From positions 1 through 64,000 of the forward strand of contig NZ_SJPY01000012.1 of the NCBI RefSeq assembly GCF_007860185.1: 64,000 nucleotides of DNA, in the 5' to 3' direction. The position numbers were made by a program, and so were the translations under genes. How positions within the stretch are numbered: the stretch's first letter is position 1; each line of letters begins with the position of its first letter. The notes below the pieces were generated by a model, which saw only the letters and a program-made list of their open reading frames with translations, did not search any database and was not told the DNA's origin. Shown here piece after piece: positions 25,753 to 35,931 of the stretch. The DNA is from Novipirellula aureliae. Its GTDB lineage: Bacteria; Planctomycetota; Planctomycetia; Pirellulales; Pirellulaceae.

Positions 25753-26519
25753 TGCAAGCTCTCCTCCGATCGATCATCCTCAAAGAGCTGTATCGAATTG
25801 CGTTCTTTCGGGAGAAGGTTTGGATTCGGAAGTGGGGCGACATCTTCCGTATTCTCGCCGGATGCGAACGCCGGATCGGCCAAAATGCGGTACAGTTGCG
25901 GATCATCCAATTCGATCGGGTGGTTGATCATTTCCACAAAACTGGGAAGCCGATGTTCAAGCCTACGAATGCGAACTCGCTTACCAGGATTTTCATGTTC
26001 GAGGTGTTTTATGATCGAATTGCGAACGGCGACATAGCGTGCCCGCGATTGTTGCCATCGGCTAGCTTCCTCCAGATTTTGTTCGACAAGCGAAGACGGC
26101 GGTCCTTGAGGATGATAGATCTCATTGAGAAACTCAGCCAACATAAAATGGCGGTGATATGACAGCCGAGGCCACTGGTCCTTGAGGTCCGGAATCATCC
26201 TCTCCGTCATCGGAGCGTCCGCTACGCTGCTATTTTCACCGTCGTCCATTGCAGCCTGAATCAAATGACTTGGTCCAGGATCGGGGGCGAAGAAAGCGTA
26301 GCCACGGTCGATGTATAAGAACTGCGAATAGCGACGGACGGGTGCGATGAGCGTTTCTATCGAAGGCGAGCTTCCGATGGGACCACGGGTTTGAAACGCA
26401 AGCGGAGGCACGAAGACGGCCGTCAAATGCATGAGAATACCAGCGTTGATTAACCAGCGAAAACGAAACCCATTTCGTCGAGTTGGCTTTGCCGTAGCTG
26501 ACCTTGATTTGCGCGACAT
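25749..26519 (-). CDS. Membrane-anchored partner of the HTTM protein (unknown)
   Basis: A 256-aa protein with a basic N-terminus and one hydrophobic segment (WLINAGILMHLTAVFVPPLAF, about 24-44), then a soluble domain: PVRRYSQFLYIDRGYAFFAPDPGPSHLI, DLKDQWPRLSYHRHFMLAEF, and a charged C-terminus. The GYAFFAPDPGPSH segment looks like a conserved site. I do not recognise a named family. It overlaps the HTTM gene by 4 bp, and planctomycete HTTM proteins are often preceded by such a gene, so a two-subunit membrane complex is plausible. Confidence 0.7.
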   Translation of the reverse strand: MSRKSRSATAKPTRRNGFRFRWLINAGILMHLTAVFVPPLAFQTRGPIGSSPSIETLIAPVRRYSQFLYIDRGYAFFAPDPGPSHLIQAAMDDGENSSVADAPMTERMIPDLKDQWPRLSYHRHFMLAEFLNEIYHPQGPPSSLVEQNLEEASRWQQSRARYVAVRNSIIKHLEHENPGKRVRIRRLEHRLPSFVEMINHPIELDDPQLYRILADPAFASGENTEDVAPLPNPNLLPKERNSIQLFEDDRSEESLQ

Positions 26520-26973
26520 CGTTTTATGTTAGCCTTCGGATGGTCGGTAGCGGACGAGGTAACGAGTCCCCTTCCAATGCCGCGCCGAAGGCACTCGAAG
26601 AACTCGTTAGAAGGCTTCCGCCTTGTAACGGGAGGCTTGGAGGCTCGCGTCTCCTCAGCTTGGAAGTTGCCGAGAAAGTCATGTTTTTTTTAGGGCGGAG
26701 GCTAGTTTGCTGATCCATTCTCAGCGGCCTCCCCCCATCGTGTTCCCAGGCTTCCGCCGGGGAACCCCTGTTTATCCGCACGAGTGGTGCGTCAAGGTCT
26801 AGTTGTCGCGTAGTGGACGACAACCCTCATTTTTAATATTGACGCAGCGCTAGGGCTTTGTCCCGATTTTACTTTAGGGCGCCGAATAACGTGACTGGGC
26901 CTTCCAGCCCCCGTTCTGCGGCTGGAAGCCACAGACAAAAACAACAACCCGAAAGTTATATTTTGACGAAGCG
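26520..26973. other. Repeat-rich spacer before the frr gene end
   Basis: 454 bp with no supportable gene. Contains repeat-derived pieces found elsewhere in the window: GGCTTCCGCCGGGGAAC (26748-26764, similar to about 40069-40085) and the GTGGTGCGTCAAGGTCT repeat. Open frames here run through those repeats and are not convincing. Confidence 0.5.
26784..26818 (+). repeat. Dispersed repeat copy
   Basis: GTGGTGCGTCAAGGTCTAG followed by TTGTCGCGTAGTGGAC. The first 17 bases match 45085-45101 exactly and the end matches TAGTGGAC there and at 10073-10080. Confidence 0.65.
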
Positions 26974-27534
26974 TTAGGCCTCGAGTACTTCGGTTTCACG
27001 AGCCTTGGCCAGCTCCGTCGCCTTTGCTTCAAATTTCTTGGTCAATTCTTGCACGTCGCCCTTAAGAGAATCACGATCGTCTTCCGAAATCTCTTTTTCT
27101 TTTTCTGAATTGTCGAGAGCTTTGTTCGCATCGCGGCGAATGTTTCGCACAGCAATTTTCGCGTCCTCCGCCAACTCTTTAATTCTTGAAACCATCTTCT
27201 TGCGGACGTCCGTCGACAAAGGTGGGACGTTCAGACGAATGATACGGCCATCGTTTTGTGGGTTCAAACCCAAATCGCCAGCAACGATTGCCTTTTCGAT
27301 CTCTTTGATCGTTGAGGTATCGTAGGGACGAATCACGATTTGCTGAGGTTCTGGGGTACCGACCGAAGCGAGTTGCTTCAACGGAGTTGCCGACCCGTAG
27401 ACATCCACCTTGATCGAATCGACAAGCCCGGGGTTGGCCCGTCCCGTTCGAATTCCGGACAAGTTATTACTTAGTACCGAAATCGCTTTTTCCATTCGCT
27501 CTTCGGTATCGACTAGAATATCATCGCTGGGCAT
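26974..27534 (-). CDS. frr: Ribosome recycling factor
   Basis: A 186-aa RRF, which with EF-G splits post-termination ribosomes. The start is the ATG at 27534 (MPSDDILVDTEERM); AAAGGA lies 6 nt upstream, while the open frame back to 27597 adds unrelated residues. Conserved blocks are MEKAISVLSNNLSGIRTGRANP, VDVYGSATPLKQLASV, GRIIRLNVPPLSTDVRKKM and the C-terminal VRNIRRDANK. Length matches the family (about 185). It lies downstream of pyrH on the same strand with a 134-bp gap, the common bacterial pairing. Confidence 0.96.
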   Translation of the reverse strand: MPSDDILVDTEERMEKAISVLSNNLSGIRTGRANPGLVDSIKVDVYGSATPLKQLASVGTPEPQQIVIRPYDTSTIKEIEKAIVAGDLGLNPQNDGRIIRLNVPPLSTDVRKKMVSRIKELAEDAKIAVRNIRRDANKALDNSEKEKEISEDDRDSLKGDVQELTKKFEAKATELAKARETEVLEA

Positions 27535-27668
27535 CTTGAATCCTTTTTTATGTGCAGTGGAAGGGAAAGGGGATGCGCATTCAAAGTGAGGTTTCACTGA
27601 GAGTCCGTATCCCGTTAGGCCAATTTTAATCGCAATCCGGTTTCGAAGCGAGATACCGTTGACACGAC

Positions 27669-28421
27669 CTATTTCTTCGGCTCACCAATCCAAGTGCCGA
27701 CCATATCACCCGAAATCGCTCGCACGATATTCCCATCTCGTTTGAAGTTGAAAACAAGAATTGGCTTGCTATGTTCGCTACACAACGCAATCGCAGTAGC
27801 GTCCATGACGCGAAGTTTCTTCTCGATCACCTGGGTGTAGGTTAGGGTATCGTACAGGACCGCATGAGGGTTCTTTTCAGGATCGTCGCTATAGACACCG
27901 TCAACCCGCGTCGCCTTCAAAACCACGTCCGCTTCAAGCTCGAGAGCCCGCTGGGCCGCGGCCGTGTCGGTTGTCACAAAAGGATTGCCAATCCCCGCCG
28001 CTAAAATCACGATTCGGCCTTTTTCCAAATGTCGAATCGCTCGTCGGCGAATAAAGGTTTCGGCAATTTTTTCAGTTGGAATTGCCGACATCACTCGCGT
28101 TTGCAAACCGTGCGATTCGAGCGCATCTTGCATCGCAAGTGAGTTAATCGTTGTCGCTAACATGCCCATGTAGTGAGCGGTTGCTTCATGGACAAGCGCG
28201 TTAGAACCAGAGAACTGGGCACCACGAAGGATATTCCCACCGCCGATGACGATGGCGATCTGGCAGCCCGTATCGTGAGCTTGCTTGATTTGTCGAGCGA
28301 TTTCACCCGCTTCGTGTGCGCTAATTCCTCGGCCACCCGCGTCGGCCAGACTCTCGCCACTAAGCTTCAGGACAACACGGTTGAAATGCAAGGAAGACTT
28401 TGCGGAGGAATCAGCAGACAT
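27669..28421 (-). CDS. pyrH: UMP kinase
   Basis: A 250-aa bacterial UMP kinase (UMP + ATP to UDP + ADP, pyrimidine nucleotide synthesis). Conserved elements are [83 protein letters not shown] and MDATAIALC. The first 10-12 residues are a short species-specific extension. It pairs with frr. The usual upstream tsf gene is absent; instead a 329-bp spacer with a perfect hairpin (28661-28679) precedes it. Confidence 0.96.
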   Translation of the reverse strand: MSADSSAKSSLHFNRVVLKLSGESLADAGGRGISAHEAGEIARQIKQAHDTGCQIAIVIGGGNILRGAQFSGSNALVHEATAHYMGMLATTINSLAMQDALESHGLQTRVMSAIPTEKIAETFIRRRAIRHLEKGRIVILAAGIGNPFVTTDTAAAQRALELEADVVLKATRVDGVYSDDPEKNPHAVLYDTLTYTQVIEKKLRVMDATAIALCSEHSKPILVFNFKRDGNIVRAISGDMVGTWIGEPKK

Positions 28422-28660
28422 GGCTCAATGGGGCTTTTCAGGTAAGTCGGATATGTAATTCGAAGCGTTCGCTCCAAAGTATACAGAAAAACTTCCGTCT
28501 GTCGCACCACTTGACCAAAACAATCGCTAAGCGAATGCCTAGCCAGGGAAGAAATTACGGTGCCGGTAGCGGATCCATTGTGAACGATCCACGACGGCTT
28601 TGTCACGACGAAGAATGAGGGTAAGCCTCTTTCGTGGCTCTGGCTTCCAGCCGCAGCTTC

Positions 28661-28679
28661 CTGGGGCAAGATGCCCCAG
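28661..28679. terminator. Perfect hairpin in the pyrH upstream spacer
   Basis: CTGGGGCAAGATGCCCCAG forms an 8-bp GC-rich stem with a 3-nt loop, in the 28422-28750 spacer between the haem-protein gene and pyrH. It may terminate transcription coming from the haem-protein gene (minus strand); no clear T-run follows. Nothing else in this spacer can be supported. Confidence 0.4.
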
Positions 28680-28750
28680 CCACTCGGGTGCCAAGCCTAA
28701 AATCAAGCGGTGACAAAGCACGCCCCTAAGATTCTGTGCTGTTAACCGGG

Positions 28751-29140
28751 CTACAACTTGGCGTCGGTCGCCGGAAGTTCGTTCGCTTTGATTTTGTCAC
28801 CGAAGGCTTTTCCGTCCGAACTTTTTAGCTCATTTGCTTTTTTGATCCCTTCAAGAATTTTCTTTTTTGCTTCCTCGGGATTTGCCTTTACGTAATCTTT
28901 CGAAAAGTCCTCTGCATCCAAAAACTGGCTAACTGCCTTGCCATATTCGTTACGAACCTCTTTCTTTTCCGATTTGACGTGGCATACGTAGCATCCAGCG
29001 CGCCGCACGGTTTTGACAAACTCCTCATCGGCTTTGTCACCGGCATACTCCGCCTTCCATTGCTTACTGAATTCGTTAATGGCTGCGGCAGGCGAAACAA
29101 AGAGGCACAAGAGACCGAACGAGATGACAAATCGCTTCAT
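28751..29140 (-). CDS. Small secreted monohaem c-type cytochrome-like protein
   Basis: A 129-aa exported protein. Signal peptide MKRFVISFGLLCLFVSPAAA. One haem-binding CxxCH motif, CYVCH, in RRAGCYVCHVKSEKK at about residues 50-54. The rest is Lys/Glu-rich and helical (AEDFSKDYVKANPEEAKKKI, KAFGDKIKANELPATDAKL), with no distal Met motif that I can identify with confidence. Comparable short CxxCH proteins are common in planctomycetes. It could be a low-complexity electron carrier or a haem-stabilised binding protein; the role is not known. Confidence 0.72.
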   Translation of the reverse strand: MKRFVISFGLLCLFVSPAAAINEFSKQWKAEYAGDKADEEFVKTVRRAGCYVCHVKSEKKEVRNEYGKAVSQFLDAEDFSKDYVKANPEEAKKKILEGIKKANELKSSDGKAFGDKIKANELPATDAKL

Positions 29141-29233
29141 GGATTTCTCCGAGGACAGTTTTTGTTAACAGGTGGGTAAAATTGGAGGGAGACACCACCA
29201 ACGGACAATATCGTAGCGTAAGATTGCTGAAAA

Positions 29234-32008
29234 TCAACTTGGATCCCGCTGCGAATCAGCGGATTGCGGGCTTAAAATGGAGAGCGAGTTTTCGCGAAAT
29301 CCACTAATGATCGCTCCGAATTGGCGGAAATCACTTGTTGAAAGTTCGTGATCGTCTTGGAATTCAGAATGCTCCGATGCCCAATCGACTGCCCACCGAG
29401 ACGAACGTTCTTGCGCCCATGACGGCGTTGCGCTGCGCAGAAGCGACATGGGGAATTGTCGGCGATCTCCCTGTTCGTCGACAATTCGCAGCATAACATC
29501 CGACAAATCGGACTGCGTATCATAGGCGTTTGCTTCGCCACGAAGGACCAACAAAGGTGGCGTGTTGTCTAGCGTGGGTGTCCCGACCACCTCCACAGCC
29601 GGAACATTCGGTGTGGAGATGAAGACGCAGTTCTTCGCTTCGCGATCGATTTGTAGTGGATAAGGGGTTTGATCGCTCAATCGCATTCGCACAAACCCCT
29701 GGGGGGCTTTCAAGATGACTTGTTCCAGCAATAGTTGGATTGGACGGGCTGAGGGGAGTGGCTTTATAGCGGCCCCAGCGGTGTCGATCATTCGTCCACT
29801 GATTGCCATCAAACCGTTATCCCAGCGGAGTTGCAGCTCGGCTGCGGCGTCCATCGTGACCATCGTGAGTTGCCCACGAATGCAAACGTTCGACAACTCC
29901 ATCGAAACCAGCGGCAACGCAGCTTGGCGATTCGCCGATTCAGACCGGGTGCCGATCCGAAACGCAACGATATCGTCGTGTCGCGTTTGATTGTCGATGG
30001 TAATACTTCCATCGCGAAAGCGGACCAAGCGGTTCGAATTTACGGACAGAATACAACCACCGCCCATCAAATCCGCGGGCACGGTCCAGTGCAAATGGAT
30101 GCCCTCAAATTCAATTCGATTTGAACCGACGTCGATCCACTCGTCAGGTCGAGTCAAGCTTTCTTGATCGTCCTCCAAGATGACTACCGTTCCACCTACC
30201 ACCGAAGAGATCACGAGCCCGTCGCGTTCAATGACCAACGGACCGCAGCGAATCTGCTTTTCGGCTAACTCGATTCGGTTCACGTCCAATTCATTTGCCA
30301 TCTCAATCGCCTCTTCAAGCGATGCTGCAATCGCAATCTGATTCGATTCGATCGCATCGCTCGGTCCGCGAGGCTCCAAATGGTCTTGCGTCTGTTCGAC
30401 ACGAATCAGGAGCGCTTTCACATCCTCAGCCTTCGGCTGTATCGGTGCTGGCAACGGATTATTTGCAGGAAAGCTGAGTCGGCTAAGCTCTTCAGGAATG
30501 GGTAGGTCACGAAACCGAGGTGGATCGGATACCGACCGTGAATCGATAGGTGAAGGACGAAGCGGACCTAAATTCGGCGTTAACAAAGCATTTTCATTGT
30601 CGGCTGAAACGAGTGGCGAGCCGAGATTGCCGTCCAAGTCGTTCAGACCAAACTCGAGCGTGGGCGGTAGAGCTGAACGGGCGTTTGGAATTTGGGGGTT
30701 TAGAGGGGGCGGCGTCGATTGCGAATCCGCAGCAAGACTCAATACACTCGTTCGTGCCGGCACCGAGATTGGAAACTTCTCTCTTGCCAACTCGCTCGAT
30801 AGTGACAATCCTCCGGAAACCACGATCAAAATGCTCACAGCGACAAGCCAAGGTGCATGTTTTTGTAGCCATAGAGCCAACTCGTTCGATGAAGCGGCTG
30901 GCACCGATGCAATCGCTTGAACCCGTTGCAAATCTTCTCGGTAAGCGACCTCATGCAAATCGGCAATGAGGTCCTCCGCTTGTTGGTAGCGATCATCCGG
31001 TTGCTTGGCCAGCATCCGCTGAATGACGGCAGCCAAGTCGTCACTGACCTCATCGCGAGTCAAGCGGATGTCGGGTGGCGGGGTCTTGCCGTGATGCATT
31101 AGCTTTTGCAGCATCGTGCCACCCGGATAAGGCGGTTCGCCTGCCAACATGAAATACAACGTACAACCGAGGGAGTAGAGATCGCTTCGCACATCGGCGT
31201 CGCGAGGATCGTTCGCTTGCTCGGGTGAAATGTAATCAAACGTTCCAAGCGTCACGCCGCTCGCGGTCATGTCCTCGGTTAAATCGAGGTTGTCCGAACG
31301 CGCCAAACCCATATCAACAAGTTTGATGCAATCGCCTTCACCAATCAACACATTGGAGGGCTTGATATCGCGATGAACAATCCCCCGATGGGACGCATGA
31401 TTGATCGCCTCGGCTAACTGACACGTATAGAAAACAGCGTCCTCAATCGAAAGCACGCCATCGCGAGTGACCAAGTCGCGGATATTGATCCCTTCGATAT
31501 ATTCGAAAACGATATAGTGCCAATCCTCATCCGTTCCAACATCGAAGACCTTCGCGATTCTTGGATGATCCAATTTCGCAGCACTTTGCGCCTCATTGCG
31601 AAAGCGTCGTTTCAGATCGGCATCGTTGCCAACAAACGGAATGACCTTGATCGCAACGATGCGGTCGAGTTGCTCATCGCGAGCCCGGAAGACTGCCCCC
31701 ATCCCGCCGCCACCAATGAAATCCTCTAGCAAAAAATGATTCAACCGCTGACCCAATAGCACTCCTGCAACCGATGCGGGCGTGCGATTCGAACGTGTCC
31801 ATTTCGAATCGTTTGTCGGCGGTGCGTCCGAGAGAGGAGAACGCCGAATGATCGTTTTCGCTTCTTCAATCTCGCTAAGATTGGATTCCGCTTTTGGAAG
31901 ATCCGGACCAGACGCCGATTCAGCCTCGACAGCACTCCCCCGTTGAGGGTCACTCATGCCGCGATGTATTGTCGATGCATCGGTTCGTATGGGGTCACCA
32001 GAATTCAT
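29234..32008 (-). CDS. Membrane Ser/Thr protein kinase with large C-terminal sensor-like domain
   Basis: A 924-aa Hanks-type kinase. The kinase domain (about 92-355) has the P-loop IGGGGMG (98-104), ATP-anchoring Lys121 in AIKV, catalytic HRDIKPSN (212-219), DMG replacing DFG (232-234) and the GTFDYISPEQ activation segment. The first 90 residues are low-complexity. A single TM (WLVAVSILIVVSGGLSLSS) follows near residue 390, then a Pro-rich linker and an outer domain whose repeated short strands (RIELAEKQIRCGPLVIERDG, VVILEDDQES) look like a right-handed beta-helix. Such architectures are frequent in planctomycetes. Substrates and signals are unknown. It is the largest protein of this region and stands alone. 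Confidence 0.88.
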   Translation of the reverse strand: MNSGDPIRTDASTIHRGMSDPQRGSAVEAESASGPDLPKAESNLSEIEEAKTIIRRSPLSDAPPTNDSKWTRSNRTPASVAGVLLGQRLNHFLLEDFIGGGGMGAVFRARDEQLDRIVAIKVIPFVGNDADLKRRFRNEAQSAAKLDHPRIAKVFDVGTDEDWHYIVFEYIEGINIRDLVTRDGVLSIEDAVFYTCQLAEAINHASHRGIVHRDIKPSNVLIGEGDCIKLVDMGLARSDNLDLTEDMTASGVTLGTFDYISPEQANDPRDADVRSDLYSLGCTLYFMLAGEPPYPGGTMLQKLMHHGKTPPPDIRLTRDEVSDDLAAVIQRMLAKQPDDRYQQAEDLIADLHEVAYREDLQRVQAIASVPAASSNELALWLQKHAPWLVAVSILIVVSGGLSLSSELAREKFPISVPARTSVLSLAADSQSTPPPLNPQIPNARSALPPTLEFGLNDLDGNLGSPLVSADNENALLTPNLGPLRPSPIDSRSVSDPPRFRDLPIPEELSRLSFPANNPLPAPIQPKAEDVKALLIRVEQTQDHLEPRGPSDAIESNQIAIAASLEEAIEMANELDVNRIELAEKQIRCGPLVIERDGLVISSVVGGTVVILEDDQESLTRPDEWIDVGSNRIEFEGIHLHWTVPADLMGGGCILSVNSNRLVRFRDGSITIDNQTRHDDIVAFRIGTRSESANRQAALPLVSMELSNVCIRGQLTMVTMDAAAELQLRWDNGLMAISGRMIDTAGAAIKPLPSARPIQLLLEQVILKAPQGFVRMRLSDQTPYPLQIDREAKNCVFISTPNVPAVEVVGTPTLDNTPPLLVLRGEANAYDTQSDLSDVMLRIVDEQGDRRQFPMSLLRSATPSWAQERSSRWAVDWASEHSEFQDDHELSTSDFRQFGAIISGFRENSLSILSPQSADSQRDPS

Positions 32009-32050
32009 GACGTTATCCTAATCGGAACCCCCGATATGGTCAACGAAAAG

Positions 32051-33310
32051 CTACCGACGCGACTCCTCTTCGATCATCAATTCCTCAATCAAATGACAAT
32101 AAGAGTCGTAGCGTCGAGCGTCGATCCGCGAATCCGCGACCGCATTTTTTACTGTACATCCATCTTCGTTCAGGTGCAAACAATCGGGATAGCGGCATCC
32201 ACTTACATAGGGACGCAAATCGGGCATCAAACCCGCCACCTCATTCGACGCGATGTCCCAAAGTTGGAATTGACGAATTCCAGGCGTGTCAAATACCGAA
32301 CCACCACTGGAAAGCGGAATCAGCGTCGTCGCTGTGGTCGTGTGCCGCCCTTTTTCATTGTCCAAGCTTACCTGCGAAACGGCTAACCCTAACCCAGGCT
32401 CCATGGCGTTGAGCAAACTACTTTTCCCCACTCCACTTTGGCCGGCAAGCGCCGTCTGTTTGCCTGACATTAACTCCTTAAGGTACTCGATGTTGACCCC
32501 CGTTTCGGCGCTGGTCAGCAAGACCCGGTATCCGAGGGATGCCAACACGCCGATGATTGGTTGCAACGGCACAGGGTCGACCAAATCGACTTTATTGATG
32601 ACGATGACCGGTTCGACTCCACAATGTTCTGCGGTGAGCAGGAATCGGTCGATCAGGGCGGGCTTGATACCTGGCTGGGCGGCCGAGGTGATGATCAGTA
32701 GGTAATCGACGTTGGCCGCGATGACATGTTGACGTCCCTTACTGGTGCGACTAATCACGCCACTTCGTGGTTCGATACTTTCGATCATCCCATCCACCGC
32801 CGAATCGGCGCGAAAGCGAACGCGGTCGCCGGCGACGATGACGTTCCGTTGCTCAATATTAAGCGACTTGAGGACTTGACGAACCGCACACTCGTAGAAT
32901 TCACCGTCGTCGCCAAGCACCTTGCTTTTCAACCCATGGACGCTGATGACGCGTCCAGCGTTTAGCGAATCAGCGTTTGGCGAGTTAGCGTTTAGCGAGT
33001 TAGCGTTTAGCGAGTTAGCGTTTAGCGAGTTAGCGTTTAGCGAGTTAGCGTTTGGCGAATCAGCGTTTGGCGAGTTAGCGTTTGGCGAATCGTGGCTTGG
33101 GACATCGCTTTTTTCGAGAGTTTGTGACATGACGGTTCGCTTTCTCGTCAAATCACCTTTGCCGCTAACCCGCTCTTGGTTGACCAAATCGGCAATATCG
33201 TTTGGATCGCCCATGCGGAACGCCCGCGTCATGTCGCCTTGACGGACACGGCCTTGATGCTTTTTGCGAAAGTCGGTTCGCTGCTTCTCGCGTTTTTTCT
33301 TTGCCATCAA
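32051..33310 (-). CDS. rsgA: Ribosome small-subunit GTPase RsgA with repeat insert
   Basis: A 419-aa circularly permuted GTPase that acts in 30S subunit maturation. The G motifs occur in the permuted order: NKVD (G4), then [14 protein letters not shown] (G1), HTTTATTL (G2) and DTPGIRQF (G3). The C-terminal zinc site is [14 protein letters not shown] plus the later His/Cys in SYCHLIEEL. The N-terminal OB-like domain (about 119-180) is preceded by a 118-residue extension that is unusual: a basic segment, then nine 5-aa repeats at residues 74-118. The ftsH stop overlaps the rsgA start (33307-33310), so the two genes are coupled. Confidence 0.94.
   Translation of the reverse strand: MMAKKKREKQRTDFRKKHQGRVRQGDMTRAFRMGDPNDIADLVNQERVSGKGDLTRKRTVMSQTLEKSDVPSHDSPNANSPNADSPNANSLNANSLNANSLNANSLNANSPNADSLNAGRVISVHGLKSKVLGDDGEFYECAVRQVLKSLNIEQRNVIVAGDRVRFRADSAVDGMIESIEPRSGVISRTSKGRQHVIAANVDYLLIITSAAQPGIKPALIDRFLLTAEHCGVEPVIVINKVDLVDPVPLQPIIGVLASLGYRVLLTSAETGVNIEYLKELMSGKQTALAGQSGVGKSSLLNAMEPGLGLAVSQVSLDNEKGRHTTTATTLIPLSSGGSVFDTPGIRQFQLWDIASNEVAGLMPDLRPYVSGCRYPDCLHLNEDGCTVKNAVADSRIDARRYDSYCHLIEELMIEEESRR
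32957..33091 (-). repeat. In-frame tandem repeat, 9 x 15 bp, in rsgA
   Basis: Nine units encode five-residue repeats of the NSLNA/DSPNA type, of which several are identical at DNA level (GCGTTTAGCGAGTTA on the plus strand). The insert separates a basic N-terminal extension from the OB-like domain and keeps the frame. Confidence 0.9.
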
Positions 33311-35376
33311 GTTACAGCAGACGGCTCCTCGCCGTCCGATGACTTGGATTGGCCACCGACGGCAGACCCAGGCCGGTGTGCGGCGTCGCTTTCAGGTGCA
33401 ATCGTTTGCCCTGGAGCCGGTGGATCACCTTTTTTATGGTTCTTCGACTGGATCGACGGCCCTATCAAATTGGTCAACTCGGCTTCGCCAAGCTCTTCTT
33501 CTTCAAGCAGAGCGCGAGTGATCGTTTCGAGTTCGCTGCGATACTCACGCAACAACTGCTCCGCTTTCAAATCGGCTTCGAGCAAGATCTTTGCAACCTC
33601 TTCGTCGATCATCTCTTGCGTATGTTCGCTGAAGTTTCGCTGTTGATGAATTTCGCGGCCCAAAAACGGATCCTCGTCGGAGGTCTTGTAGCTAACCGGC
33701 CCAAGTTTTGCGCTCATCCCCCAATGGGTGACCATTCTCCTCGCAATACTGGTGGCTCGTTCCAAATCGTTTTCTGCACCAACACACGTTTCGTTGTAGA
33801 TAATTTTCTCTGCCGCGCGGCCACCGAGCAGCACGATCAATTGGTGATCGAGTTCTTTTTTACTGATACTCAAGCGATCTTCGCTCGGCACATACTGAGT
33901 CGCGCCAAGCGCTCGGCCCCGCGGAATGATCGTCACTTTGTGAACGACGTGGGCACCTTCCAAGTGCCAGGCGGTCAAGGTGTGTCCCGCTTCGTGATAA
34001 GCGGTCTTCTCCTTTTCGCTTTCCTGCAAGATTTCTTCCCGCTTGGCCCCCATCAAGATCTTATCGCGGGCGTATTCAAAGTCTTCCATCTCGACAAGTT
34101 TTTTGTCGTTGCGAGCCGCCCACAGGGCGGCTTCATTGACCATGTTTCGAATATCAGCGCCGGTCAACCCAACGGTTCCGGCCGCCAGACGCTTGAGGTT
34201 GACATCGTCGCCGAGCGGTACATCGCGAACGTGCACCTTGAAAATCTCTTCGCGGCCCTTCATCGTCGGCCGGCCGACCGTGATGTGTCGATCAAAACGA
34301 CCGGGACGCAGTAGAGCTGGATCGAGCACGTCGGGGCGGTTCGTCGCGGCGACCACAATAACCGCTTGATTGGACGAAAATCCATCCATTTCGCCCAAAA
34401 TTTGGTTTAGTGTTTGTTCGCGTTCGTCGTTACCGCCACCCAATCCAGCACCACGTTGACGACCGACCGCATCGATTTCGTCAATAAAGATAATCGCTGG
34501 ACTATTGTCTTTTGCTGTGCGGAACAGATCTCGAACGCGGCTGGCCCCCACCCCGACAAACATCTGGATGAATTCACTGCCATTGACCGAGAAAAACGGC
34601 ACCCCCGCCTCCCCAGCCACCGCCCGCGCGAGCAGCGTCTTCCCGGTCCCCGGAGGACCATTGAGGAGCACGCCTTTGGGAACGAAGCCGCCAAGACGTT
34701 GGAATTTCTCGGGTGTTTTCAAATAGTCGACGATTTCCTGCAGATCGGCTTTGACGCCCTCGAGACCAGCGACCTCGTTAAAGGTGATCATTTTCTCGTT
34801 AGCTTCAAACCGTTTCGCCGGACTTTTGCTAAATCCCGACAAAAAGCCGCCCCCCATCATGTCGCTGCGAGTACGACGAAGCATCATGAACAAGAAAAAC
34901 AGAATGGCCAGCGGCAAGCCGATAAAAGCAATCGCACTGATGATTTGCTGTGTGTTATCGGGCGGCAAGATTCTGTAGGGCACGTCGGCGGCGTCTAGCT
35001 TTTCCTGCAACCGCAGCGATGCACCGGCATCGGAAGACTGGACAAACATGAACTTCTTGTCCAATTTAATCGGCTTGCCATTCTCGTCGGTCGGCTTGAC
35101 TCGCTTCCCGTCCTTGTAAATCTCGGGGGCATCTGGTGCGATCCCAAACGTCCCGTAAACATTTCGATCCGAGATCTCAACCGTTTCGATGTTGTTTTTC
35201 GCCAATTGGTCAAGAAAAAAGCTAATCGGGATTTCTTGAGGATCGGAGCCGCGATTCAAGAACAGCATCGCAATCAGGGCAGCGACGACCACCGCAATCA
35301 AGAATGAATTGTTCCCTCGCTTCGGCTCGGTTGAATCGGTTTTTCCTGGCTCTTTCTGGTCGGACCTATTATCCAT
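33307..35376 (-). CDS. ftsH: ATP-dependent membrane zinc protease FtsH
   Basis: A 689-aa AAA+ protease that degrades membrane and regulatory proteins. The start is the ATG at 35376 because AAAGGAA lies just before it; a Met at 35424 is possible but lacks such a site. Two TM segments (about 25-40 and 148-165) flank a periplasmic domain. Walker A GPPGTGKT (about 240-247), Walker [12 protein letters not shown], the second region of homology [20 protein letters not shown], and the zinc site HEAGH (about 461-465) are all intact. The C-terminal tail is polar. It overlaps rsgA by 4 bp. Confidence 0.97.
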   Translation of the reverse strand: MDNRSDQKEPGKTDSTEPKRGNNSFLIAVVVAALIAMLFLNRGSDPQEIPISFFLDQLAKNNIETVEISDRNVYGTFGIAPDAPEIYKDGKRVKPTDENGKPIKLDKKFMFVQSSDAGASLRLQEKLDAADVPYRILPPDNTQQIISAIAFIGLPLAILFFLFMMLRRTRSDMMGGGFLSGFSKSPAKRFEANEKMITFNEVAGLEGVKADLQEIVDYLKTPEKFQRLGGFVPKGVLLNGPPGTGKTLLARAVAGEAGVPFFSVNGSEFIQMFVGVGASRVRDLFRTAKDNSPAIIFIDEIDAVGRQRGAGLGGGNDEREQTLNQILGEMDGFSSNQAVIVVAATNRPDVLDPALLRPGRFDRHITVGRPTMKGREEIFKVHVRDVPLGDDVNLKRLAAGTVGLTGADIRNMVNEAALWAARNDKKLVEMEDFEYARDKILMGAKREEILQESEKEKTAYHEAGHTLTAWHLEGAHVVHKVTIIPRGRALGATQYVPSEDRLSISKKELDHQLIVLLGGRAAEKIIYNETCVGAENDLERATSIARRMVTHWGMSAKLGPVSYKTSDEDPFLGREIHQQRNFSEHTQEMIDEEVAKILLEADLKAEQLLREYRSELETITRALLEEEELGEAELTNLIGPSIQSKNHKKGDPPAPGQTIAPESDAAHRPGSAVGGQSKSSDGEEPSAVT

Positions 35377-35931
35377 TACGTTCCTTTTTCCGTTGTCTGT
35401 TTTAGAGTTGTCTGGTACAGACAAACTGGCTTTTCAATCGTTTGGCGGTAGTTTTATTTGGCAGTAGTTTTAGCGGTATTCGTGTTTGGTCGCGAGCGGA
35501 TGAAGACCGCTTAAATCATGCCAAACGCGAATCTGCGAGTCAGCAATTCATCCTCTCAGCAGTAGTTTAGCCAATTAGCAAGCGATTCGTCACGCCCAAG
35601 AAATCGGTCGCAGTGAAAGATTGTATCGGTAAAGTGGGGAAATGCCTAACCGGCAGGACCGAGGAGTTTTCGTAGAAGGGTGGTGTTCGCAAGATTAACG
35701 CTCGACCTGGCCGACGTGACAACCTGATACCTTCCCCTAAAAGGATGGAATTCGGGCTGCTCGAAACAAGACTCTTCGCTGTGACCCTTCGCTGTGGTAA
35801 GCGGCTATCGAGGAGCTCGACTTCCCCTTTACGCCGCCGAACGCCTGGCCACGTTGCCGTTTTTGCAATTTGCCTTAAACTGCTTCGGAACGATTTCGAT
35901 ATTTTTTGCACAAATTTTGGATACCCACGTT
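35377..35931. other. Divergent spacer between ftsH and hemL
   Basis: About 555 bp with no convincing gene. It has short recurrent pieces (GGCGGTAGTTTTATT, GGCAGTAGTTTTAGC, AGCAGTAGTTTAGCC) around 35445-35575 and must contain the ftsH and hemL promoters. Long frames on both strands lack coding character or start signals. Confidence 0.4.
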
